The notes under the pieces: model-generated | Databases searched by the model: none | What the model saw: the letters and a program-made list of their open reading frames with translations, nothing else | What the model was told of the DNA's origin: nothing | Translations under genes and position numbers: made by a program | Shown: positions 1 to 7,581 of the stretch, in pieces | How the letters are laid out: every line of letters starts with the position of its first letter | Position numbering within the stretch: the stretch's first letter is position 1 | From: an uncultured Collinsella sp. | Lineage (GTDB): Bacteria > Actinomycetota > Coriobacteriia > Coriobacteriales > Coriobacteriaceae | Length of the DNA stretch: 43,603 nt | Assembly: GCA_959023295.1 (NCBI GenBank) | Contig: CAUFBM010000018.1 | Coordinates: forward strand, 1-43,603 | Direction of reading: 5' to 3'

Positions 1-250
1 CCGGAGGGGCCCCGGGGGCGGGAATCTGGTACTCCATATTTTGTTCACAAATGAACTAATCCTTCAGTTGTTCCACTGAAGTCATGTCTGAAGCATCAGC
101 TTCTGGTATTGGCGATGACCAGCTGGTTTATAAGCGTTGAGGCATCGGTCGTCTCTGGTGGGCTACTTTACTCTAAAGGCATCAGGTTTTTGTTTCCTGT
201 CGGTAAAAGGCTGGTTTTGGCCGCCAGGCGTCCTTATATAGAGAGAGGAT

Positions 251-336
251 CGGGTTCGAACCCGTGCCGCGGCAACAAAAAAGCGGCCGGCATCCGCCAG
301 TCGCTTTTCTATTCTATGGTGGGCCGTCAGGGGTTC
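251..336 (-). repeat. First copy of 86-bp direct repeat: tRNA-Lys 3' fragment plus terminator
   Basis: This block matches 428-513 with only a few differences, at an offset of exactly 177 bp. Read on the minus strand it contains the last 20 nt of tRNA-Lys including CCA (336-317), then a copy of the tRNA terminator hairpin (308-276), then a GGGTTCGAACCCG T-arm-like palindrome (251-263). The rest of the tRNA is missing, so it cannot make a tRNA. It looks like a partial duplication of the tRNA-Lys end. Confidence 0.85.
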
Positions 337-427
337 AGCCTGCTCCGCAGGCGGCCGCTGTGGCGCTTTCGCGCCTTGCGCGCTGCGCTGGCAAACGCTC
401 ACGCGTTTACTCAGCTCCGCGCCCCGA

Positions 428-513
428 CGGGTTCGAACCCATGCCTTGGCAACAAAAAAGCGGCCGGCATCCGCCAGTCGCTTTTCTATTCTATGGTGGG
501 CCGTCAGGGGTTC
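428..513 (-). repeat. Second copy of the 86-bp repeat, overlapping the real tRNA-Lys 3' end
   Basis: Partner of 251-336. This copy continues into the intact T-arm and body of tRNA-Lys, whereas the first copy diverges after GGGGTTC. Its internal hairpin is the actual tRNA terminator. Confidence 0.85.
453..485 (-). terminator. Terminator of tRNA-Lys
   Basis: On the minus strand an imperfect GC-rich hairpin (AAAAGCGACTGGC...GCCGGCCGCTTTTTT) ends in six T, a few bases after the tRNA CCA. The same hairpin is duplicated at 276-308. Confidence 0.7.
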
Positions 514-569
514 GAACCCTGGACCTTGGGATTAAAAGTCCCCTGCTCTGCCAGCTGAGCTAACGGCCC
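494..569 (-). tRNA. tRNA-Lys(TTT)
   Basis: The minus strand folds as a complete cloverleaf with encoded CCA. The acceptor stem is GGGCCGT/ACGGCCC, the D arm GCTC/GAGC, the anticodon loop CTTTTAA (anticodon TTT) and the T arm CAGGG-TTCGAAC-CCCTG. The outermost anticodon-stem pair appears mismatched (G-A). A promoter lies directly upstream and a terminator directly downstream, so it is probably a monocistronic tRNA. Confidence 0.95.
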
Positions 570-578
570 GCGGGTGGC

Positions 579-607
579 ATTGTACCACGGTCTGGGACTA
601 TTCCCAA
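579..607 (-). promoter_or_regulatory. Promoter of tRNA-Lys
   Basis: Minus-strand -35 TTGGGA (607-602) and -10 TACAAT (584-579) with a 17-bp spacer, ending 10 bp before the tRNA 5' end. The -35 overlaps the last codons of the M29 peptidase gene. Confidence 0.65.
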
Positions 608-1890
608 CTCCATTGGCCGTTCTGGAAAATCACAACTTCGCGTCCATCGGGTGTAATGCCCACAATATCGATGTCGTCCGTGCCAATCATAAAGTCAACG
701 TGCGTGCTCGAAACGTTGACGCCATGCTCCAGGAGCTCCTCTTTGGACATATCATATCCACCCTCGATGCACTCGGGGAAGCCGACCCCCAGCGCAAGAT
801 GGCAGCTGGCGTTCTCGTCATAAAGCGTGTCGTAGAACAGAATGCCACTTTCGCGAATCGGTGTGTTCTTGGAAATGAGCGCGACCTCTCCCAGATGAGC
901 AGCGCCCTCGTCAGTATCGATGATACTTGCGAGCGTCGCCTTACCCACGCGGGCGTCGTAATCTACCACACGACCATTCTCGAACTTGATCCAAAAATCA
1001 TCGACCTTGTTGCCGTGATGGATAAGCGGCATTGCGGAATAGACGATTCCGTCAGCACGCATGCGGTCGGGCGAGGTGAAGACCTCCTCGGTGGGGATGT
1101 TGGGGAAGAAGGGATGACCGTCGGGAGTCTCACCCTTACCGCCGGCCCACTCATGCCCCTTCGTCATACCAATTACCAGGTCGGTTCCATTCGAAGCGGT
1201 ATAGCGCAGGCAGTCAAAACGATTTTCGTTCAGGAAACGCAGGTTTTTTTCAAACGCCGCATCGTGAAGCTCCCAGTCACTCTCCGGATCTTGGCCGTCA
1301 GCACGGGCGGTATGCAGAATCGCATTCCATAGCTTGTAGACTGCAACCTCGTCCGGATCGCCCGAGAATACCTCGCGCGCCCAGGCGACAACCGGTGCAC
1401 CGGCAATGCACCACGGGTTGATGTTGTAATCCAGTCCACGGCGGAAGACCTTGCACTGCGTGTTCCTCGCCTTGGATGCCGCGGCCGGCTTGGCCGGATC
1501 GATGCCCTTGAGGGCGGCAGGGTCCGCGCCCTCGATAAAGATAAAGCAGGCGCCATCTTGGGCCAGGGAATCCAGCTGCATTCGCTTCCACTCGGGCGTC
1601 TGCTCAAAATAGCTTTTATCGACATGCTCGTACGTGAGCCTCGTCACGGCATCATCGGCCCAAATGACCGTCACGTGACCAGCGCCGGCGGCATAAGCCT
1701 CCGCAACCACCACGCGCGCAAATGATGCGCACTCGACGGGAGACTGAACGACGACCTCCTGGCCGGGCTTAACGTTTACGCCCTTGCGGACAACGAGACG
1801 CGCATAATTTTTAATCTTGGGCTCCAGGGTCTTCATGCCCTCAAGAGCTTCCTCGACCGTTAGGGCAGCTCGAATCATGTGCCACTCCAT
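598..1890 (-). CDS. Aminopeptidase, peptidase family M29 (AmpS/PepS-like)
   Basis: A 430-residue metalloaminopeptidase of the cytoplasmic thermophilic aminopeptidase family, which removes N-terminal residues from peptides using two metal ions. The length is typical. The family's metal ligands are in place: Glu268 or Glu269 in IPTEEVF, Glu335 in LGEVAL, His364 in SCHLALG, and His397/Asp399 in THVDFMIG. Tyr353/Tyr357 lie in the region of the family's conserved tyrosine. The first Met (MEWHM) is at 1890; a second in-frame ATG four codons later (1878) is an equally plausible start. It stands alone, read toward tRNA-Lys, whose promoter overlaps its end. Substrate range cannot be deduced from sequence. 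Confidence 0.9.
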   Translation of the reverse strand: MEWHMIRAALTVEEALEGMKTLEPKIKNYARLVVRKGVNVKPGQEVVVQSPVECASFARVVVAEAYAAGAGHVTVIWADDAVTRLTYEHVDKSYFEQTPEWKRMQLDSLAQDGACFIFIEGADPAALKGIDPAKPAAASKARNTQCKVFRRGLDYNINPWCIAGAPVVAWAREVFSGDPDEVAVYKLWNAILHTARADGQDPESDWELHDAAFEKNLRFLNENRFDCLRYTASNGTDLVIGMTKGHEWAGGKGETPDGHPFFPNIPTEEVFTSPDRMRADGIVYSAMPLIHHGNKVDDFWIKFENGRVVDYDARVGKATLASIIDTDEGAAHLGEVALISKNTPIRESGILFYDTLYDENASCHLALGVGFPECIEGGYDMSKEELLEHGVNVSSTHVDFMIGTDDIDIVGITPDGREVVIFQNGQWSWE

Positions 1891-1905
1891 CTATCTGTAG
1901 AACAG

Positions 1906-1937
1906 TAAAAAGGCGCGCCGCAAAAACGACGCGCCTT
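1906..1937 (-). terminator. Terminator after the purC operon
   Basis: On the minus strand AAGGCGCGTC-GTTTTTGC-GGCGCGCCTT forms a strong stem followed by a T-run. It separates the purC / membrane protein pair from the M29 peptidase gene. Confidence 0.75.
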
Positions 1938-1967
1938 ATATCTTAGCGATATCTATAGGTCGTAACG

Positions 1968-2543
1968 CTACTTCTTCTTGGAGGCCTTCTTGTCCTCTTC
2001 GGCAGCCGAGCGCTCGATAACAGCGTTGAGCTTGTTATCGGACATGCCCTCAGCCTGCGCGCGATACATATTACGCAGGGGACGGATGCGCACGAAGTCG
2101 TAGATGAAGTCACCCAGAATGACGACATAGGACAAAACGATACCGACCATCTGGACGGGGCTGGACACCATGCCAGCGGGAGCGAAGTACAGCGAAGCCC
2201 AAATGGCCACGACGAGCACCATGCCGATAGCGAGCACGGCCCACCAGATGCGGCGGCGCTTGGTGTAGTCCTCATCCTGCTTGAGGAGGATATTCGACAC
2301 CGTGTAGATGCGATCCTCCTTGGCGCGCTGCTTGGCCTTGCGGGCGCGCTTCTCCTCCTTGGAAAGACCTTCCAGGTTTTCGCCCTTCTCGAGCTCCTTG
2401 CGGCGTGCCTTGGACGATGCCGGCACGACGCGAACAGAACTCGCTGCCTGGCGGGCGGGCTTAGCAGATGCGGCGGACTTGCGCGCAACCCCGGTAACTT
2501 CGTGGGATTGCGTGCGCTTGTTCGTGGCGCTACGGATACTCAC
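1968..2543 (-). CDS. Small two-helix membrane protein of unknown function
   Basis: 191 residues. Residues 1-98 are hydrophilic and very rich in Lys, Arg, Ala and Ser, with a charged stretch at about 48-75 that may form a coiled coil. Two membrane helices follow at about 100-120 and 131-150, and the tail ends in KKASKKK. I do not recognise a family. The start is GTG at 2543, directly abutting the purC TAA stop with AAGGAG upstream, so the two are translated together. The basic N-terminus and tail suggest both ends face the cytoplasm. Nothing in it indicates a purine role, and co-transcription may be incidental. Confidence 0.8.
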   Translation of the reverse strand: MSIRSATNKRTQSHEVTGVARKSAASAKPARQAASSVRVVPASSKARRKELEKGENLEGLSKEEKRARKAKQRAKEDRIYTVSNILLKQDEDYTKRRRIWWAVLAIGMVLVVAIWASLYFAPAGMVSSPVQMVGIVLSYVVILGDFIYDFVRIRPLRNMYRAQAEGMSDNKLNAVIERSAAEEDKKASKKK

Positions 2544-3431
2544 TTATGCGTTCTCCTTCATGCTTGTGAACTGGGAGCCCGTGATGATCTGGAAGGCCTC
2601 GCGATAGCGTTCGGACGTGCCATCGATGACCTCGGCGGGCAGGTGCGGGGTCTCCCCCGTCATATCCCAGTTGGCTTTGAGCCAATTGCGGACGAATTGT
2701 TTGTCGTAGCTGGGCTGAATCTTGCCCTCCTCGTAGCTGGCGGCGGGCCAGAAACGGCTGGAGTCGGGCGTGAGGCACTCGTCGATCAGCGTAACCTTGC
2801 CATCGATGACACCGAACTCGAACTTGGTGTCGGCGATGATGATGCCTCGAGTCGCGGCATACTCGGCAGCGGCCTTGTAGATCTTGAGGGACAGGTCGCG
2901 AATCTGCGTGGCGATGTCCTCACCCACGATCTCACAGCAACGCTCGAACGAAATGTTCTCGTCGTGGTCGCCGATCTCGGCCTTCGTGGACGGGGTGAAC
3001 AGCGGCTCGGGGAGCTTGGAGGCCTCGGTTAGGCCCTCAGGCAGCTGGATGCCGCAGACAGTTCCGTTCTCGTCGTAGGTCTTCTTGCCCGAACCGGTCA
3101 GATAACCGCGGACGATGCACTCGATGGGAATCGTCTGGGCCTTCTTGACCAGCATGGCGCGGCCTGCGAGATAGTCACGATACTCGGCAAACTCCTCGGG
3201 GAAATCCGCCGGATCGATGGAGACGAGGTGGTTGGGGACGATATCGGCAAACTTGTCGAACCAGAACGCCGAGATGCGGTTGAGCACCTCTCCCTTAAAA
3301 GGAATCTCGTCGGGAAGAATAAAGTCGAACGCAGAAATGCGATCGGTGGCGACCATCAACAGGTTTTCGCCAGCATCGTAGATATCACGAACCTTGCCAC
3401 GGGAATCCGGACGACGCTCCATCGTTGTCAC
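2544..3431 (-). CDS. purC: Phosphoribosylaminoimidazole-succinocarboxamide synthase (SAICAR synthetase)
   Basis: Catalyses the ATP-dependent joining of aspartate to CAIR in de novo purine synthesis. The 295-residue sequence has the family N-terminus (GKVRDIYDAG), the DRISAFDFILPDEIP block, ECIVRGYLTGSG and the downstream DTKFEFG and DECLTPDSSRFW motifs, so it is the ~300-residue ligase-type PurC common in Actinobacteria. The frame is open to a GTG at 3440, but that GTG abuts the AGGAG. The GTG at 3431, 8 bp after AGGAG, is the better start. purB lies 7 kb away on the same strand in a separate transcription unit, so the purine genes are scattered here. Confidence 0.95.
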   Translation of the reverse strand: MTTMERRPDSRGKVRDIYDAGENLLMVATDRISAFDFILPDEIPFKGEVLNRISAFWFDKFADIVPNHLVSIDPADFPEEFAEYRDYLAGRAMLVKKAQTIPIECIVRGYLTGSGKKTYDENGTVCGIQLPEGLTEASKLPEPLFTPSTKAEIGDHDENISFERCCEIVGEDIATQIRDLSLKIYKAAAEYAATRGIIIADTKFEFGVIDGKVTLIDECLTPDSSRFWPAASYEEGKIQPSYDKQFVRNWLKANWDMTGETPHLPAEVIDGTSERYREAFQIITGSQFTSMKENA

Positions 3432-3461
3432 GTGAGTCACTCCTTACCTAAATACGACAGA

Positions 3462-3483
3462 AATGCGGGTTCTTTCCCGCATG
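3462..3483 (-). terminator. Hairpin after the histidine kinase gene
   Basis: Minus-strand ATGCGGG-AAAGAA-CCCGCAT followed by TTCT, between the kinase stop and purC. The stem is perfect but the T-run is short, so it is a weak terminator candidate. Confidence 0.5.
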
Positions 3484-3540
3484 TTTTCGCAAACTCGGAG
3501 CGGCAGGGACGTAGCCCCTCCTTCACCGAATAGCGAAAAG

Positions 3541-5106
3541 CTAGTGCTCCATTGTAGTAGATGCCGCGTCCGCCGTGTGCTCGCGGGGCAGATGAATCGT
3601 AAAAGTCGTACCCTTTCCAAGCTCCGACTCCACGGATATGTAGCCATGGTGACGCTCGACGATCTGCTTGGTCACGGCGAGGCCAACGCCCAGGCCGCCA
3701 GCTTCGCGGGCGCGGCTGGCATCGGCGCGCCAAAATCGTCCGAAGATACGCGACAGATCGTCCTTGGCAATACCGATACCGGTATCCGAAACGGCAATAC
3801 TGACATGTTTGCGGTCACTGAGCACCGACACTACGACCCAACCGCCCTCGGGGGTGTAGCGCATGGCGTTGCTCATGAGGTTGATGACGCACTGCGTGAT
3901 CATGTCGGGATCGGCCTCGACGACATCATCGTGACCCTGAGTCTCATCCGCAAAGCGAAGGCGAAGGTCGCGGTCGGCAAACAGACGCTCCTGGCCGTTC
4001 ACAATCGATCGCACGAACGGAACCATGTCCACCGGTTCGAGATTGAGCGGCGCCGTGCTGTTTTCCATGCGCGATAGGTCGAGCATCTGCTGCACCAGAC
4101 GGGCCAGGCGACGCGTCTCGGAAGCAACGGTTTCCAAATGCTCGTCGTCTGTGGGATACACGCCGTCCTGCATGGCCTCGACCGTTGCAAGCATGGCCAT
4201 AAGCGGCGTGCGAAGCTCATGTGCGACATCCGAAGTCAGGCGCTTCTCGTGCTTCATATCCTTCTCGAGCGAAGTGGCCATCTCGTCAAAGGTCTCACCC
4301 AGCTGATCGATTTCGTCATCGCCGCGCAAACCGGTACGAGCGGACAGATCGCCGTCGCGAATTTGCTTGGCCGTGCTGGTAATACGATGGATCGGCTTGG
4401 TAAGCATGCGCGACACGAACGATCCGATAACAACCGAGATGCAGACCGCAACAACCGCGGCAAGGGCCATGGCGTTAAAAGTCTTCTCCCTAAACGCAGA
4501 ATCCGCCTTGGTGAGCAGAGCATCGGAGCCGATGGCCCATAGCTTTACCTGTCCGGCATGCTCGCCAGAAGACGTTATGATTTCGACGTTGGCGACGCTA
4601 TCGGAATCGGTGGGCGCCGACGAGACCGGGCTATGCGAGGCCTTTTTACCGCTCGAGCTGCTCGACGGCGATTCGCTCTCGCGCACATCGGCGGTCGCAC
4701 TTGCCGAAGGCCATGAGTCGTCATAGACGACAACACCCTTTTTGTTGACGACCTGCATACTCAGGTCATCGGACACCAAACTCGATGTCGCGACCGTGCG
4801 CAGCTCGCCCGCAGTCCAGCTGCCGTTTTCCTCATACGACGTCGCAAGCTTTTCGGCAGCAGAATTGGCGATCTCGACGATATTGGAGCGCGTGTAATCC
4901 GAAAAGACGGTGCCCCACACAACGGAGACAACGCCCACCAGCACCAATACCGTCATGAGCGACGTCAGGGCAAAAGCCAGGGCCATACGCGAGGGATAGC
5001 TCATCGTCGGCCGTGAATCGGAACGAGGCGTGTTCCAACTAGCCTTGGAACCCGCCTCGTTCTCCTGCTTATGCTTTTGCCCGATTTCAAAGCGCGCAGG
5101 TGTCAT
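3541..5106 (-). CDS. Membrane sensor histidine kinase with HAMP domain
   Basis: 521 residues. A basic cytoplasmic tail of about 40 residues is followed by TM1 (about 41-64), an extracellular sensor part (65-208), TM2 (about 211-231), HAMP (about 230-285), the dimerisation/phosphoacceptor helix with His296 in SDVAHELRTPL, and the ATPase domain. The latter has N-box Asn413, G1 DTGIG (441-445), FGRFWRAD and G2 GLGVGLA. It autophosphorylates on His296 and should pass the phosphate to the regulator encoded 12 bp upstream. The sensor part carries a Ser/Pro-rich low-complexity stretch (about 143-170), unusual in this fold. The start ATG at 5106 has AAGGAAA upstream. The signal sensed cannot be told from sequence. 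Confidence 0.93.
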   Translation of the reverse strand: MTPARFEIGQKHKQENEAGSKASWNTPRSDSRPTMSYPSRMALAFALTSLMTVLVLVGVVSVVWGTVFSDYTRSNIVEIANSAAEKLATSYEENGSWTAGELRTVATSSLVSDDLSMQVVNKKGVVVYDDSWPSASATADVRESESPSSSSSGKKASHSPVSSAPTDSDSVANVEIITSSGEHAGQVKLWAIGSDALLTKADSAFREKTFNAMALAAVVAVCISVVIGSFVSRMLTKPIHRITSTAKQIRDGDLSARTGLRGDDEIDQLGETFDEMATSLEKDMKHEKRLTSDVAHELRTPLMAMLATVEAMQDGVYPTDDEHLETVASETRRLARLVQQMLDLSRMENSTAPLNLEPVDMVPFVRSIVNGQERLFADRDLRLRFADETQGHDDVVEADPDMITQCVINLMSNAMRYTPEGGWVVVSVLSDRKHVSIAVSDTGIGIAKDDLSRIFGRFWRADASRAREAGGLGVGLAVTKQIVERHHGYISVESELGKGTTFTIHLPREHTADAASTTMEH

Positions 5107-5118
5107 ATGTGATTTCCT

Positions 5119-5841
5119 TTATTTCTCGTCCGACTTATCGGTCTTGGTCGGGGCCTCGAAGCGGTAGCCGACACCGTGGACGGTGTAAAGCCACTTGGGC
5201 TTCTTGGGGTCGTCGCCCAGCTTGGCGCGAAGGTTCTTCACGTGGCTGTCGATGGTGCGCTCGTAACCCTCAAAGTCGTAGCCGAGCACCTTCTCGACCA
5301 GCTCCATGCGGTTGTAGACGCGGCCGGGGTGACGGGCAAGCGTGGTGAGCAGCTTAAACTCGGAGGCCGTCAGGTCGACTTCCTTGCCCTCGACCAAAAT
5401 CTTGTGGCCCGAGATGTCAATGACCAGATCGCCAAAGTCGAGCACCTCAACGGCGGGCTCATCGGCCTGGTGAGCACGGCGGAACAGGGCACGGACGCGG
5501 GCGACGAGCTCGCGAGGCGAGAACGGCTTGATCAGGTAGTCGTCGGCGCCAAGCTCGAGGCCGATGATGCGATCCTCGATCTCGCCCTTGGCGGTAAGCA
5601 TGATAATGGGCACATCCGAGGTATCGCGAATAGTGCGGCAAACGCGCTCGCCGGGAATCTTGGGGAGCATAAGGTCGAGCACAACCAGGTCGAACTGGTG
5701 CTTCTCGAACTCCTCGATCGCAGACTGGCCGTCGCCGACGCCAACGACCCAGTAGCCCTCGCGCTCGAGATAGGCAGCGACAGCGTCACGGATTGCCTTC
5801 TCGTCCTCGACCAGCAGAATCTTTTTTGCATCTGAAGCCAT
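5119..5841 (-). CDS. OmpR/PhoB-family response regulator
   Basis: 240 residues. The receiver domain has acidic pocket Glu12/Asp13, phosphoacceptor Asp56 in VVLDLMLP and the conserved Lys in YLIKPFSP. The C-terminal winged helix (about 130-230) includes the recognition part NRMELVEKVLGYD...TIDSHVKNLRAKLG. It binds DNA when phosphorylated, most likely by the kinase encoded 12 bp downstream in the same operon. The frame opens at a TTG at 5862, but the ATG at 5841 has a G-rich ribosome site seven bases before it and fits the family's usual N-terminus (KKILLVEDE). Confidence 0.95.
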   Translation of the reverse strand: MASDAKKILLVEDEKAIRDAVAAYLEREGYWVVGVGDGQSAIEEFEKHQFDLVVLDLMLPKIPGERVCRTIRDTSDVPIIMLTAKGEIEDRIIGLELGADDYLIKPFSPRELVARVRALFRRAHQADEPAVEVLDFGDLVIDISGHKILVEGKEVDLTASEFKLLTTLARHPGRVYNRMELVEKVLGYDFEGYERTIDSHVKNLRAKLGDDPKKPKWLYTVHGVGYRFEAPTKTDKSDEK

Positions 5842-5897
5842 AACACGGCCCCCCTGTCTCAATTAGCTAAGAACAAGCCCATTTTAACGCACCTATG

Positions 5898-5934
5898 CCC
5901 ACCGAGCACCGCTACAGTGCGGCGGCTCGGCGGG
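5898..5934. other. Stable nested hairpin in the intergenic region
   Basis: CCCACCGAGC (5898-5907) pairs with GCTCGGCGGG (5925-5934) with one mismatch, and an inner CCGC-TACAGT-GCGG extends the stem. Neither strand has a T-run next to it, so it is not an obvious intrinsic terminator. It lies between the response-regulator promoter region and the end of the Tat lipoprotein gene. Confidence 0.55.
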
Positions 5935-5993
5935 CGGCACTCACAATTACAACGCGTTTATTCCCCCGTTGGCGCCCTTTTAACCCCTCGGCG

Positions 5994-7205
5994 CTAAAGA
6001 GAGAACAGGCGGGCGGTAACCGTCTCGGGGATTCCTTGGCCATTACGCACCGTGGCATAGGTTAAAAACGTATTCGATTTACCCGCCGTAGCAGGATAAT
6101 CGCCATACTCCAAGGCTCGGTCGGGCGACAGAAGCGAGCCGTAGGTCTTAGTCGAAGTGTCAATCAAAAAATGCGACGCCTGAACTTTAACCAGGTATTT
6201 ATTTTTCCTTCCCGCAGCACACGCGAGCGGCTCACGCGAAAGGAAGAGGTACGGCCCGCCCTCGTTACCGATATAGGTGCCCATGTTGCCCAGGCTACCC
6301 ACACCGCTATACGTCGCCTCAATAGAGAACACGAAGGTGTCACCCATATACACGGCCTCGAAGGGTGACACCGATGAGGGAAGGACCAACTGAGCCCTCT
6401 TGGTATTGTTGCCGTCCGTCAGGTCGATCGCCGTCATGCCGTAGTAGACGCCCTCGTCGTTGCGCACACGCGGGGAGATGGTCAAGATGCCGTCACTCAC
6501 ACGCGGGGCGGATGCAAAGCGACCCGTTGACTTCCAAATGGCCTCGGCCTTTGCCTCATCGAGCGAGCGGCGGTAGCAATACGAGTCATGACTTGTCTTA
6601 TTGCCGCCTGCAGCAGGCATCTTGTACCAAATGACGGACGATCCGAACGCCGTAAACAGTGGCGGATCGTAGTCCTTGCCGCCTCGGTCGAGCTCGACTA
6701 CATCGCCGACAAGCGACGCACCTGCCGTATTTTGCGCATAGAGCTTCCACGATGCGTTTGCAAAGTTCATTTCGACCCAAGTAAATACGCCATCGCCGGC
6801 GCGGACATCGTAAAACGAATACCCTGTACCTTCGACGGGATCCTCGATGAGCGTCGTGAGCGAACCGTCGCCCAAGTTGAGCACACCGAGCGTGTTGGCA
6901 TGCCGCGCCGATGCGGGTGCCATCATCGCGGCAGCGTAGTCGCCATCGCAGTAGTACAGCAGCGTACCCAGAGGCAATGTCCATGAAGCTGCAGGCTCGA
7001 GGTCGATTTCGACGGCCTCGTACTCATCCGTAATCGAGACGATTTTTGAGTCATCCTTGATAACCTGCGGCTCGCCAGCGGCATCATCGCTGGTGCCCGT
7101 TTTTTTCGAGCAACCGGCAAGCACCGTGGCGGCGCCCGCGGCGGCCCCACCGAGCACAAAGCCGCGACGCGATATTCCGTTCTTGATGTGATCGACGATA
7201 CCCAT
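5994..7205 (-). CDS. Predicted Tat-exported lipoprotein, likely beta-propeller-like
   Basis: 403 residues. The N-terminus combines a twin-arginine motif SRRGFVL (12-18) with a hydrophobic stretch and lipobox VLAGC (Cys32), so it should be exported folded by Tat and anchored by lipid. The mature part is rich in aromatic and Gly/Thr residues, with recurring short strand-turn segments such as DGVFTWVEM and DGILTISPR, which resembles a propeller. I recognise no specific family and no catalytic motif. Its ATG overlaps the TAA of the upstream TSCPD gene by one base (TAATG), indicating coupled translation. Function is unknown; cell-surface binding or sensing is only a guess. Confidence 0.85.
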   Translation of the reverse strand: MGIVDHIKNGISRRGFVLGGAAAGAATVLAGCSKKTGTSDDAAGEPQVIKDDSKIVSITDEYEAVEIDLEPAASWTLPLGTLLYYCDGDYAAAMMAPASARHANTLGVLNLGDGSLTTLIEDPVEGTGYSFYDVRAGDGVFTWVEMNFANASWKLYAQNTAGASLVGDVVELDRGGKDYDPPLFTAFGSSVIWYKMPAAGGNKTSHDSYCYRRSLDEAKAEAIWKSTGRFASAPRVSDGILTISPRVRNDEGVYYGMTAIDLTDGNNTKRAQLVLPSSVSPFEAVYMGDTFVFSIEATYSGVGSLGNMGTYIGNEGGPYLFLSREPLACAAGRKNKYLVKVQASHFLIDTSTKTYGSLLSPDRALEYGDYPATAGKSNTFLTYATVRNGQGIPETVTARLFSL

Positions 7206-7468
7206 TAGGCAATCTCGGCGCGTGCGGCCTCAATAGCGCGCGTAAGCTGATCGGCGCAAGAGGTCTTTTTCATACCGCAGGTATTACCCGCGAGAACCTC
7301 GATCACGCGGTCGGCGGGAGCGCCTTCGACCAGCCTGGAGATGGCCTTGAGGTTGCCATCGCAGCCGCCGGTAAACTCGACGCCCAGCACCTTGCTGCCG
7401 TCATCGGAAAGATTGAGGTGGATATTGCGAGAGCATACACCCTGAGGCTTGTAGTCAAAACTAATCAT
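7205..7468 (-). CDS. TSCPD-domain protein, four-cysteine type (TIGR03905-like)
   Basis: 87 residues with four cysteines (Cys12, Cys36, Cys64, Cys71) and the signature stretch TSCADQL near the end. It matches my recollection of the short TIGR03905 family, related to the C-terminal TSCPD domain of vitamin B12-dependent ribonucleotide reductases. The cysteines are spaced as for metal or thiol chemistry. The cellular role of the stand-alone family is not known to me. The ATG at 7468 is preceded by a GGGGAT ribosome site. It is translationally coupled to the Tat lipoprotein gene downstream. Confidence 0.85.
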   Translation of the reverse strand: MISFDYKPQGVCSRNIHLNLSDDGSKVLGVEFTGGCDGNLKAISRLVEGAPADRVIEVLAGNTCGMKKTSCADQLTRAIEAARAEIA

Positions 7469-7581
7469 TGAGATCCCCTCTCAGAAAGAAATTTCAGACG
7501 TCTATTATCCCCGCCTGGACCGACTTATTATCGCAAGCACCGATTCAACATCCTACGATGCTTGGACTAGTGGGAGCAAGA

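Larger units (their letters stand above)
1..493. other. Non-coding stretch with tRNA-associated repeats
   Basis: I see no credible gene here. Open frames in this stretch run through the tRNA-derived repeats and have no usable ribosome binding site. Two small hairpins lie near 62-81 (CTTCAG/CTGAAG) and 89-103. From 251 on, the sequence is a duplicated block made of a tRNA 3' end and a terminator, described separately. Positions 337-427 are GC-rich with several short inverted repeats. Confidence 0.6.

Noticed and set aside
3432..3440. Longer purC start at GTG 3440
   Set aside because: That GTG directly abuts the AGGAG; the GTG at 3431 has correct spacing.
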